DNA of 8,038 bases from Claveliimonas sp964652805 (GCA_964652805.1 CAZZBJ010000092.1:1-8038), one strand, 5' to 3'; shown: positions 1 through 6,405, numbered from the stretch's first letter. Translations and numbers: made by a program. Notes: generated by a model not told the origin, from the letters alone.

Positions 1-1
1 C

Positions 2-529
2 TATCCCCAGGTAAAATGGCTGAAAGAGCACGGCGTGGACACAGATGTCATCATCGGCGCCAAGACAAAGGATATGCTCATCCTGGAGGACGAGATGAGG
101 GCCGTGTCCGGAAACTACTATCCCTGTACAGACGATGGTACATATGGTCATGCGGGCATGGTTACGACCATGATCGAGGAGCTGGTGAACAAGGGAAAGA
201 CATATGACATCTGCGTGGCCATCGGACCGGTAATCATGATGAAGTTTACCTGTCTGCTCACAAAGAAGCTAGGCATCCCGACTGTTGTCAGCATGAACCC
301 CATCATGGTGGACGGAACCGGCATGTGCGGCGCCTGCCGTCTCCATGTGGGCGATGAGATCAAGTTTGCCTGTGTGGACGGACCGGAATTTGACGGCCAT
401 CTCGTGAACTTTGACGAAGTGATGAAGAGACAGCAGATGTACAAGACCCAGGAGGGCCGGGCGCTGCTGAAATTACAGGAAGGCGATACCCATCATGGCG
501 GATGCGGCAACTGTGGAGGTGACGAATAA
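2..529 (+). CDS. nfnA: NfnA: NADH-dependent ferredoxin:NADP+ oxidoreductase subunit alpha, 3' part
   Basis: The gene enters from the left edge. About 175 C-terminal residues are visible, so roughly the first 100 (the FAD-binding barrel of this ~280-residue ferredoxin reductase-like family) lie outside. The visible part holds the NAD(H)-binding half, with a DDGTYGHAG stretch and an IGPVIMMK motif typical of the PyrK/SudB/NfnA group. It then has a [2Fe-2S] site: Asp (codon 311-313), Cys (326-328), Cys (335-337) and Cys (371-373). The Asp plus three Cys pattern matches NfnA, whereas PyrK uses four Cys. The tail ends in a CGNC motif. Together with NfnB it would bifurcate electrons from NADPH to ferredoxin and NAD+, or run in reverse, in the cytoplasm. 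Its TAA stop shares one base with the nfnB start, so the two are translationally coupled. The alternative name is sulfide dehydrogenase subunit B; the cluster ligands favour NfnA. Confidence 0.9.
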   Translation, partial: YPQVKWLKEHGVDTDVIIGAKTKDMLILEDEMRAVSGNYYPCTDDGTYGHAGMVTTMIEELVNKGKTYDICVAIGPVIMMKFTCLLTKKLGIPTVVSMNPIMVDGTGMCGACRLHVGDEIKFACVDGPEFDGHLVNFDEVMKRQQMYKTQEGRALLKLQEGDTHHGGCGNCGGDE

Positions 530-1917
530 TGGCAGATATGTTAAAGAGAGTTCCTGTCAGAGAGCAGGATCCAAAGGTGAGAGCAGCAAACTTTGACGAG
601 GTTTGCTATGGATATAACAAGGAAGAGGCAATGGAGGAGGCGTCCCGCTGCCTGAACTGCAAGAATGCAAAATGTATTCAGGGATGTCCGGTGTTTATCA
701 ATATCCCGGGATTTATCTCAAAGGTAAAAGAGGGGGACATCGAGGGCGCTTACAAGGTGATCGGAGAGTCCTCCGCCCTGCCGGCCATCTGCGGGCGCGT
801 ATGTCCCCAGGAGTCCCAGTGCGAGTGCAAATGTATCCGGGGCATCAAGGGCGAGCCTGTCTCCATCGGAAAGCTGGAGCGGTTTGTCGCTGACTATGCC
901 CTTGAAAATGATATCAAGCCCCAGAAGGCAGAGAAGATGAACGGTCACAAGGTAGCTGTCATCGGTTCCGGCCCGTCAGGTCTTACCTGTGCCGGCGACC
1001 TTGCCAGGCTGGGCTACGAGGTGACTGTGTTTGAGGCCCTCCATGAGCTGGGCGGCGTGCTTGTATATGGTATTCCTGAGTTCCGTCTTCCCAAGGAGAA
1101 GGTGGTAAAGAAGGAGATTGAGAAGGTTAAAGAGCTGGGCGTAAAGTTCGAGACAAATGTTGTGATTGGCAAGTCCACCACCATTGACCAGCTCATGGAA
1201 GAGGAAGACTTTGAGGCTGTATTTATCGGCTCCGGAGCCGGACTTCCCATGTTCATGGGCATTCCGGGAGAGACAGCCAACGGCGTCTTCTCAGCCAACG
1301 AGTATCTGACAAGAAGCAACCTGATGAAGGCCTTTGACGACTCCTATGACACACCTATTGCCGCCGGAAAGAAGGTGGCAGTCGTGGGTGGAGGAAACGT
1401 GGCCATGGACGCGGCCAGAACAGCACTGCGCCTCGGCGCTGATGTGCACATCGTATACCGCCGGAGCGAGGCAGAGCTCCCCGCCAGAGTGGAGGAGGTT
1501 CACCACGCAAAGGAAGAGGGCGTTATGTTCAATCTGCTGACTAACCCGAAGGAAATCCTTGTGGACGAGAACGGATGGGTGAAGGGTATGCGCGTGATCA
1601 AGATGGAGCTTGGAGAGCCGGATGCATCCGGAAGACGCCGCCCCATCGAAATTCCCGGCTCCGAGTATGAGATTGAGCTGGATACAGTGATCATGGCTCT
1701 TGGCACGACACCGAACCCGCTGATTGCTTCCACCACAAAAGGTCTGAAGACAAACAGGAGAAAATGTATCGTGGCTGAGGAGGAGAACGGCCAGACATCA
1801 AAGGCCTGCGTATTTGCCGGCGGAGACGCGGTCACAGGAGCCGCTACAGTTATCCTCGCCATGGGCGCGGGAAAGGCAGGAGCCAAGGGAATCCACGAGT
1901 TGCTGTCACAGAAATAG
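529..1917 (+). CDS. nfnB: NfnB: NADPH-dependent glutamate synthase small-chain-like flavoprotein, subunit beta of NfnAB
   Basis: This 462-residue protein resembles the GltD small chain and partners NfnA. The N-terminal domain carries two [4Fe-4S] cysteine sets, C41/C44/C49/C53 and C88/C92/C98/C102. An FAD Rossmann motif GSGPSG lies at 146-151 with E169 at the end of the second strand. A second Rossmann motif GGGNVA lies at 287-292, followed by Y310-R311-R312-S313, the arginine pair expected to hold the NADP(H) phosphate. Near the C-terminus, FAGGDAVTGA closes the FAD site. The family bifurcates: NADPH electrons split at the FAD toward ferredoxin through the [4Fe-4S] clusters and toward NAD+ through NfnA. 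The start overlaps the nfnA stop, and GGAGGT at 515-520 sits 8 nt upstream. The gene ends before a terminator, so nfnAB is a self-contained operon end. Homotetrameric glutamate synthase (GltA) annotation is possible for this family, but the adjacent NfnA argues against it. Confidence 0.92.
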   Translation: MADMLKRVPVREQDPKVRAANFDEVCYGYNKEEAMEEASRCLNCKNAKCIQGCPVFINIPGFISKVKEGDIEGAYKVIGESSALPAICGRVCPQESQCECKCIRGIKGEPVSIGKLERFVADYALENDIKPQKAEKMNGHKVAVIGSGPSGLTCAGDLARLGYEVTVFEALHELGGVLVYGIPEFRLPKEKVVKKEIEKVKELGVKFETNVVIGKSTTIDQLMEEEDFEAVFIGSGAGLPMFMGIPGETANGVFSANEYLTRSNLMKAFDDSYDTPIAAGKKVAVVGGGNVAMDAARTALRLGADVHIVYRRSEAELPARVEEVHHAKEEGVMFNLLTNPKEILVDENGWVKGMRVIKMELGEPDASGRRRPIEIPGSEYEIELDTVIMALGTTPNPLIASTTKGLKTNRRKCIVAEEENGQTSKACVFAGGDAVTGAATVILAMGAGKAGAKGIHELLSQK

Positions 1918-1964
1918 ACGCACGTAAGTGGATCCATAGAAACAGACTGAAAATTGAACGGATT

Positions 1965-2001
1965 GGGAGAGGAATTCGGGTTAGCCGGCCCTCTCCTTTT
2001 T
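1965..2001 (+). terminator. Intrinsic terminator after nfnAB
   Basis: GGAGAGG at 1966-1972 pairs with CCTCTCC at 1990-1996, extended by a G-U pair at 1965/1997. A small inner CGG/CCG stem can form in the loop, and TTTTT follows at 1997-2001. It lies 48 nt after the nfnB stop and separates nfnAB from rlmH. Confidence 0.85.
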
Positions 2002-2044
2002 CTGTATTATTTTGTGCGGGTGAACACAGGAGGAGACAAAGCAG

Positions 2045-2524
2045 GTGAAGATTACAGTGATTACAGTGGGAAAGATAAAGGAAAAATATCTAAAGGACGC
2101 CATCGTTGAGTACAGCAAGCGGCTGAGCCGCTACTGTAAGCTGGAGATCATAGAGGTGGCGGATGAGAAGACGCCGGACCAGGCCGGCGAGGCAGTGGAG
2201 GAAAGTATCCGCGCAAAAGAGGGAGATCGTATCAGGAAGCATATAAGAGAGGATATGTATGTAATCACCCTTGAGATTGCAGGCAGACTGCTCTCCTCCG
2301 AGGAGCTGGCGGACAAGATCAATGCCCTTGGACTGTCCGGCAGGAGCAATATCGCCTTTGTCATCGGAGGCTCTATAGGACTTGGCAGAGAGGTACTGGC
2401 AAGGTCGGACTTTGCCCTCAGCTTTTCGAAGATGACCTTTCCCCATCAGCTCATGCGGGTCATCCTGCTGGAGCAGATGTACAGGAGCTACAGGATTATT
2501 AATGGGGAGCCATATCATAAATAA
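2045..2524 (+). CDS. rlmH: RlmH: 23S rRNA (pseudouridine-1915-N3)-methyltransferase
   Basis: This 159-residue protein is the usual length for RlmH (YbeA), a SPOUT methyltransferase that N3-methylates pseudouridine 1915 in helix 69 of 23S rRNA using S-adenosylmethionine, acting on assembled 70S ribosomes. The N-terminus MKITVITVGKIKEKY is characteristic. The trefoil-knot cofactor loop appears as FVIGGSIGLG near residues 105-114, and the C-terminus has the signature PHQLMRVILLEQMYRSYRI followed by the terminal NGEPYHK. The start is GTG at 2045. It is chosen because the family begins exactly here and AGGAGG at 2028-2033 lies 11 nt upstream. It sits just past the nfnAB terminator with no clear promoter of its own in the 43 nt between, so it may rely on readthrough or on a promoter I could not recognise. 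No U-tailed hairpin follows the stop. Confidence 0.96.
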   Translation: MKITVITVGKIKEKYLKDAIVEYSKRLSRYCKLEIIEVADEKTPDQAGEAVEESIRAKEGDRIRKHIREDMYVITLEIAGRLLSSEELADKINALGLSGRSNIAFVIGGSIGLGREVLARSDFALSFSKMTFPHQLMRVILLEQMYRSYRIINGEPYHK

Positions 2525-2650
2525 GAGGAGTTTTTTCGCATTTGGGTGTGATATGGTGAGAAGTGATGAATCATATAAAACGTTTAACAAGAGAGTGGGC
2601 GGCTGATCGGAATTGGTAAGGGAGAGATGAACCGGTACCATCCATTTTCA

Positions 2651-2679
2651 TTTACTTTATGTTTCGAAAGTGCTATGAT
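2651..2679 (+). promoter_or_regulatory. SigA-type extended -10 promoter for the leader ORF and EamA gene
   Basis: TTTACT at 2651-2656 (4 of 6 matches to TTGACA) lies 17 nt from TATGAT at 2674-2679. A TG dinucleotide at 2671-2672 makes an extended -10. Transcription would begin near 2686, giving a leader of about 115 nt before the EamA start. The 126 nt between the rlmH stop and this promoter show nothing I can assign. Confidence 0.6.
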
Positions 2680-2706
2680 ATTCCCATGAGGAAAGGGGAC
2701 TATGTT

Positions 2707-2772
2707 ATGCCGAATAGAATAAAAAAGTATAGAATGGTCTTGCGCCCGGAGTCTACCGGGATATTTTTTTGA
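2707..2772 (+). CDS. Putative 21-residue leader peptide
   Basis: A short ORF begins with ATG at 2707 and ends with TGA at 2770-2772. GGGG at 2695-2698 lies 8 nt upstream as a ribosome binding site, and the predicted transcription start is only about 20 nt before it. The peptide is basic in its middle (RIKKYR, then VLR) and ends in STGIFF. Its last nine codons are the DNA of a GC hairpin plus T-run, so a ribosome on this ORF would control whether that hairpin forms. An in-frame ATG at 2686 would add seven residues but would be almost leaderless, so 2707 is preferred. Such an arrangement is known for ribosome-mediated attenuation of antibiotic-resistance genes such as erm and tet(M). The role here is inferred and the peptide is not one I recognise. 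Confidence 0.45.
   Translation: MPNRIKKYRMVLRPESTGIFF
2745..2770 (+). terminator. Attenuator-like terminator inside the leader ORF
   Basis: CCCGG at 2745-2749 pairs perfectly with CCGGG at 2756-2760 around the six-base loop AGTCTA, followed by ATA and seven T at 2764-2770. The stem is short but all G-C. It lies between the promoter and the EamA start (2800) and overlaps the end of the leader ORF, so it would act as a conditional rather than operon-end terminator. Confidence 0.5.
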
Positions 2773-2799
2773 AAAAGAACAGAGCGGGGGATAGGGAGC

Positions 2800-3474
2800 A
2801 TGAAGAATAAGGCAACAAGAGGACACCTGATGGCTCTGCTCACAATTTTGATCTGGGGAACTACCTTTATCTCCACAAAGGTATTGCTGGTGGATTTCCA
2901 GCCTGTAGAAATCCTCTTTTTTCGCTTTGTCCTGGGGCTTCTGGCCCTTCTGATCGTCTGCCCCCGCCGGCTGACAGGGACAACGCTCAGACAGGAAATC
3001 GTATTTGGCGCCGCAGGACTGTGCGGCGTATGTTTGTACTATCTGATGGAAAACATTGCGCTGACCTGCACGATGGCCACCAATGTGGGGGTTATCATCT
3101 CCGCGGCACCGTTTTTTACGGCTATTTTATCCCATCTGCTCCTGAAGAAAGAGGAAAAGTTGGGAGCGGCTTTCTTTGTGGGATTTCTCCTCGCAATGAC
3201 AGGGATTGCTCTGATCAGTTTCAACGGCTCCGCTCTGCAGCTCAATCCGACAGGGGATCTGCTGGCGCTTCTGGCCGCTTTTTTGTGGGCCTGCTATTCC
3301 ATTTTCACGCACAAGATCAGCGGATACGGGTACAATACGATTCTGACAACAAGGAGGATATTTTTCTACGGCATCCTGTTTATGGTCCCGGCTCTGCAGG
3401 AAAAGAGATTTAGACAGTCTGCCTCCCGCACAGCTCCGGGAGGCGTGTGGTATTTTCAGATTGGCAGACAATGA
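2800..3474 (+). pseudogene. EamA-family (drug/metabolite transporter) permease, 3' truncated
   Basis: Residues 1 to about 199 read as a normal EamA (DMT superfamily) inner-membrane permease, whose members export amino acids, drugs or metabolites. The start is MKNKATRGHLMALLTILIWG with the typical WGTTFISTK loop after the first helix. Hydrophobic segments lie near 10-30, 38-55, 66-89, 96-115, 121-141, 154-173 and 186-199. Full members have about 290-300 residues and ten helices in two repeats. Here homology-like sequence stops after LFMVPAL (199), and the remaining 25 residues are polar and unlike the family, ending at TGA 3472-3474. Helices 8-10 and most of the second EamA repeat are therefore missing. 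The following DNA codes in another frame for the tail of a different gene, which points to a deletion that fused two genes. GGGGG at 2786-2790 is a plausible ribosome binding site. Substrate unknown; probably non-functional. Confidence 0.75.
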
Positions 3475-3613
3475 AAGCGGATATGACCCCAGGGGAAAAG
3501 GATTTATTGCTCATGTGGATATTCCGACACAGGTCAGAAAAACATTTTGTGAGCTGTGCGGCACATATCCCGAGCTGGTCCGAGAGGCCAATCCGCCTTA
3601 TGCATCAAAGTGA
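3404..3613 (+). pseudogene. C-terminal fragment of an unidentified gene
   Basis: Reading in the phase of the TGA at 3611-3613, one nucleotide forward of the EamA frame, the DNA gives a well-behaved soluble sequence. It runs from RDLDSLPPAQLREACG through LADNESGYDPRGKGF and AHVDIPTQVRKTF, then a CELC motif, to a PPYASK terminus. The phase is open from 3347, but protein-like composition begins only at about 3404, right where the EamA homology ends. No start codon or ribosome binding site introduces it. I read it as the 3' end of a gene that once lay downstream of the transporter, left by the deletion that removed both the EamA 3' end and this gene's 5' part. I do not recognise the family and assign no function. 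It ends 17 nt before the convergent FKBP gene. Confidence 0.5.
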
Positions 3614-3629
3614 TCGGTTAAACTGTATT

Positions 3630-4145
3630 TTATTCGTAAATCCCATTGACTGTCACAGTGAATACGGCTTCCTTTCCGTTCAGCTCATCCACTCCGTAGT
3701 CCTCCGGGAAGGTGACGGTGACTTCCACTGTGTCTCCTGGATGGGCGCCGATAAGCTGATCCTCAAAGTCGTCGATGTAGGAGCCGGATCCGATCTCCAG
3801 ATCCGCACCGGAGCCGTTTGTGTTGCCTCCATCAAACTCCACGCCGTCCACAGTTCCCACATAGTCGATGTTGACAGTGTCTCCGCTTTCCACAGTGAGA
3901 GAGGTGTCGGTTGAGTAGGAAGAGCTGTCCGTATCTGACGCATCTGCGGTGGATGTGTCTTCCGTAGTCGTGTCACTGTCCTCGGATGAGGAACGGGAGG
4001 AGAGAGCGATAGCTGCAATGAGGATGATGACGGCAAGGCAGGGGATGGCAATGGCCAGGAATTTTTTGAGCTTCCGTATGCGCTCTTTTTTGCGGCGCTC
4101 CTGGGCTCTCCGCTGCTGTGCCATTTTTCGGTTTTCTTTTTTCAT
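3630..4145 (-). CDS. Membrane-anchored extracytoplasmic FKBP-type peptidyl-prolyl cis-trans isomerase
   Basis: This 171-residue protein has four parts. Residues 1-28 are strongly basic, 29-48 form one hydrophobic helix (a signal anchor), 49-83 are a Ser/Thr/Asp-rich flexible linker, and about 84-170 are an FKBP domain. In that domain Y95, F104 and D105 (in DYVGTVDGVEFD) match the catalytic Tyr-Phe-Asp of FKBP12. LEIGSG at 116-121, YIDDFEDQLIGAHPGD at 123-138, FPEDYG at 146-151 and F162 supply the rest of the hydrophobic pocket. There is no SlyD-type insert-in-flap, so it is nearest the compact trigger-factor style domain. Predicted topology is N-in/C-out, so it would assist folding of exported proteins at the outer membrane face by isomerising Xaa-Pro bonds. 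The protein lacks a lipobox: the only cysteine, C36, is inside the helix. GAGGT at 4157-4161 lies 11 nt upstream of the ATG. It is convergent with the broken transporter region and divergent from the HAD gene. Confidence 0.85.
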   Translation of the reverse strand: MKKENRKMAQQRRAQERRKKERIRKLKKFLAIAIPCLAVIILIAAIALSSRSSSEDSDTTTEDTSTADASDTDSSSYSTDTSLTVESGDTVNIDYVGTVDGVEFDGGNTNGSGADLEIGSGSYIDDFEDQLIGAHPGDTVEVTVTFPEDYGVDELNGKEAVFTVTVNGIYE

Positions 4146-4375
4146 AGTGTGATCTTACCTCGTTTCATTAAAATATCCTTTTTTTTATTTTACAGGGAAA
4201 ATATGATGAAACTGTGATTTTTACAGAGAAATAAAAAAATCTGCCGGAGAAAGCTGTTTATATGGTATCATAGGTATCAGAATAATTCCTTTCTTGGATG
4301 GTGATTTATGGATTTTGGATGACTCTATTATACCATATCCAGTGAGGAGTTAATTGTATTTTATTGAGAAAAAAC

Positions 4376-4413
4376 ACCGTATTTATGCGGTTTGTGGCGT
4401 TTCGCAAACGCCA
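4376..4413 (+). repeat. Two consecutive hairpins in the HAD gene leader
   Basis: The 298-nt gap between the divergent FKBP and HAD genes is A/T-rich and holds two adjacent inverted repeats near its right end. The first is ACCGTA/TGCGGT (4376-4381 with 4386-4391, one G-T pair, loop TTTA). The second is a perfect TGGCGTTT/AAACGCCA (4395-4402 with 4406-4413, loop CGC). The second hairpin ends 30 nt before the HAD ATG and 17 nt before its AAGGA ribosome binding site. Neither is followed by T on the plus strand, so they are leader structures or protein-binding palindromes rather than plus-strand terminators. TATTAT at 4326-4331 could be a -10 box, but no convincing -35 accompanies it. Confidence 0.5.
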
Positions 4414-4443
4414 GAAAAAAGATAAAATGAAAGGAAAGCGAGA

Positions 4444-5175
4444 ATGTACGAGACCTGCATTTTTGATCTGTATGGCACGCTTGTGGACATACACACGGAC
4501 GAAGAAAAAGAGGAACTGTGGGAGAGATTGGCCCTGTTTTACGCTTTTTACGGCGCATCCTACACACCGGGGGAGCTTAGAGCGGCCTACGGGAGGCTGA
4601 CAGAGGAGATGAGCGCCGGGAAGAGGGGCTCCAGGAGGGATGCCCATGAAGCGTTTCCGGAAATACAGATCGAGGACGTCTTCCGGACTCTCTTCCTGGA
4701 GAAGAGGACAGAGGCGGACGAGCCTCTGGTGCGGCATGCGGGGCAGTTTTTCCGCATCCTTTCCTTGGACCGTCTGAGGCTCTATGAGGGGACGAAGGAG
4801 ATGCTCCGGGCTCTGCGGGAGAGGGGGAAAAAGATTTATCTTCTGTCCAATGCCCAGAAAATATTCACAGGGTATGAGATGAACGCCTTGGGGATCACCC
4901 CGTATTTTGACGGCATTTTCATCTCCTCGGAGCAGGGCTGCAAGAAGCCGGATCTGTCCTTTTACGAGTCCCTCCTGACTGCCTTTGCTATTCCCAGGCA
5001 GACGGCGGTCATGACGGGAAATGACGGCCTGTGCGACATAGAGGGAGCGAAGCGGGCCGGGCTTGCCACGGTCTACGTGCGGACGGAGATATCCTTAAAG
5101 GAGCCTCTCCCTGCGGCAGACCATGTCCTGGAGAGGATGGATATGGAAAAGCTCAGAGATATCCTCCTGGGATAG
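4444..5175 (+). CDS. HAD-superfamily hydrolase (haloacid dehalogenase-like, subfamily IA type)
   Basis: This 243-residue protein has the full set of HAD motifs. Motif I is FDLYGTL with nucleophile D8, motif II is S135 in YLLSNAQ, motif III is K168 in CKKPD, and motif IV is GNDGLCDIEGA with D194 and D198. Residues about 16-115 form the helical C1 cap that shapes the substrate pocket. Position 10, usually the acid/base Asp in DxDxT phosphatases, is Tyr, as in the DxYGT motif of 2-haloacid dehalogenases and some uncharacterised HAD proteins. The reaction therefore cannot be named from sequence: a phosphatase or dehalogenase-type hydrolysis through an aspartyl intermediate is expected, with unknown substrate, in the cytoplasm. 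AAGGA at 4431-4435 lies 8 nt before the ATG. It appears monocistronic: 198 nt without a gene separate it from the next one, and no U-tailed terminator is seen there. Confidence 0.88.
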   Translation: MYETCIFDLYGTLVDIHTDEEKEELWERLALFYAFYGASYTPGELRAAYGRLTEEMSAGKRGSRRDAHEAFPEIQIEDVFRTLFLEKRTEADEPLVRHAGQFFRILSLDRLRLYEGTKEMLRALRERGKKIYLLSNAQKIFTGYEMNALGITPYFDGIFISSEQGCKKPDLSFYESLLTAFAIPRQTAVMTGNDGLCDIEGAKRAGLATVYVRTEISLKEPLPAADHVLERMDMEKLRDILLG

Positions 5176-5278
5176 GACAGAAGATGTCACTGGAGCGATG
5201 TATCGGTGGCCTGGGCGGGTAATCCGGCCGAGGGCATATTTATCGCCTGATCTGTGCGTGGTCTGGACAAAAAGAAGA

Positions 5279-5315
5279 GCGCTGCCGTTGCAGAGAGAAA
5301 ATGCGCAGGCAGCGT
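5279..5315 (+). other. Hairpin in the leader of the aldo/keto reductase gene
   Basis: GCGCTGCC at 5279-5286 pairs with GGCAGCGT at 5308-5315 (seven Watson-Crick pairs and one G-T). After a 2x2 internal mismatch, TGCA (5289-5292) pairs with TGCG (5302-5305), leaving a nine-base loop. No T-run follows, so it is not a standard terminator. It lies 59 nt before the ATG at 5374 and may be an mRNA structure. The rest of 5176-5373 shows no gene or clear promoter. Confidence 0.4.
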
Positions 5316-5373
5316 AAGTGTACAGAAGAAGTAGAAATACAAAAAATACAAATAGAAACGGAGGAAACAAAGC

Positions 5374-6390
5374 ATGGACAAAGTGATTTTAGGAAAGACC
5401 GGGATCGAGGTCAATAAGAACGGGTTTGGGGCCCTGCCCATTCAGCGTATTACGAAGAAGGAGGCTGTCTATCTCCTGCAGAAGGCTTTTTACAACGGGA
5501 TCAACTATTTTGACACCGCCAGAGCCTACTCAGACAGCGAGGAGAAGCTGGGAGCCGCCTTTGAGTACACAAGGGATAAAATCGTTATCAGCACGAAGAC
5601 TGCTGCCCAGACAGCAGAGGATATGTGGAAGGATCTGGAGGAAAGCCTTACAAAGCTGAAGACAGACTACATAGACATCTATCAGTTCCACAACCCGGCC
5701 TTCTGTCCAAAGCCGGGGGATGAGTCCGGGCTTTATGATGCGGCTCTGGAGGCGAAAAAGCAGGGGAAGATCCGTCATTTCGGTATCACAAACCACAGGA
5801 TCGCCGTGGCGAAGGAGGCGATCCGGTCCGGACTCTACGAGACCCTGCAGTTCCCCTTCTCCTATCTGGCTGCGGACGCAGACCTGGAGATCGTGGAGGC
5901 GTGTAAGGAGGCGGACATGGGATTTATCGCCATGAAGGGGCTGGCAGGTGGACTGATCCACAATTCAGCCTATGCTTACGCCTTTATGGCCCAGCCTCAG
6001 TTCTCCCACGTGGCGCCTATCTGGGGCGTGCAGAGGGAGTCGGAGCTGGACGATTTTCTCTCCTATCAGGTCTGTCCGCCAGCGCTTGACGGGGATCTCC
6101 TAACAGAGATCGAGAAGGACAAGGAACAGCTCTCCGGTGATTTCTGCAGAGGCTGCGGATACTGTATGCCCTGTCCTGCAGGCATTGAGATCAACAACTG
6201 TGCCAGGATGGGCCTGATGCTCCGCCGGGCGCCCCAGGAGGGATGGCTTTCAGAGGAGTGGCAGGAGAAGATGAAGAAGATCGAGAATTGTCTCCACTGC
6301 GGCCAGTGCATGAGCAAGTGTCCCTACGGCCTGAATACGCCGGATCTGCTGGCAAAGAATTACGAGGACTACAAGACTTTTCTGAAATAA
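5374..6390 (+). CDS. Aldo/keto reductase with C-terminal double [4Fe-4S] domain
   Basis: This 338-residue protein is a TIM-barrel aldo/keto reductase fused to a ferredoxin-like end. The catalytic tetrad is visible: D47 and Y52 in YFDTARAYSDSE, K75 in ISTKT and H106 in YQFHNP. GITNH after the fourth strand and a GLAGG segment near the end of the barrel also fit. The C-terminal domain has C258-x2-C261-x2-C264-x2-C267-P and, after a helical stretch, C306-x2-C309-x2-C312-x3-C316-P, the pattern for two [4Fe-4S] clusters. This is the 'predicted oxidoreductase of the aldo/keto reductase family' group common in anaerobes. It is expected to reduce a carbonyl in the cytoplasm, perhaps taking electrons from ferredoxin as well as or instead of NADPH; the substrate is unknown. 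GGAGG at 5360-5364, 9 nt upstream, fixes the start. A decayed small gene follows 15 nt after the stop. Confidence 0.9.
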   Translation: MDKVILGKTGIEVNKNGFGALPIQRITKKEAVYLLQKAFYNGINYFDTARAYSDSEEKLGAAFEYTRDKIVISTKTAAQTAEDMWKDLEESLTKLKTDYIDIYQFHNPAFCPKPGDESGLYDAALEAKKQGKIRHFGITNHRIAVAKEAIRSGLYETLQFPFSYLAADADLEIVEACKEADMGFIAMKGLAGGLIHNSAYAYAFMAQPQFSHVAPIWGVQRESELDDFLSYQVCPPALDGDLLTEIEKDKEQLSGDFCRGCGYCMPCPAGIEINNCARMGLMLRRAPQEGWLSEEWQEKMKKIENCLHCGQCMSKCPYGLNTPDLLAKNYEDYKTFLK

Positions 6391-6405
6391 AGAGGAGCCG
6401 GGAAG

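Noticed and set aside
1918..2044. A promoter for rlmH after the nfnAB terminator
   Set aside because: TATTAT at 2005-2010 has no acceptable -35 at 16-18 nt upstream.
2566..2576. ATGAATCATAT also found at 7968-7978
   Set aside because: A single 11-bp A/T-rich match in unrelated intergenic contexts can arise by chance, and no flanking similarity extends it.
2566..2619. A 17-codon ORF after rlmH starting ATGAATCATATA
   Set aside because: There is no convincing ribosome binding site and the ORF lies upstream of the predicted promoter, so it is most likely chance.
2090..2641. A 183-codon minus-strand open frame over rlmH
   Set aside because: It is antisense to rlmH, whose full length and signature motifs leave no doubt.
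3447..3914. A 155-codon plus-strand open frame
   Set aside because: Most of it is antisense to the convincing FKBP gene, its start has no ribosome binding site, and the translation resembles no protein family.
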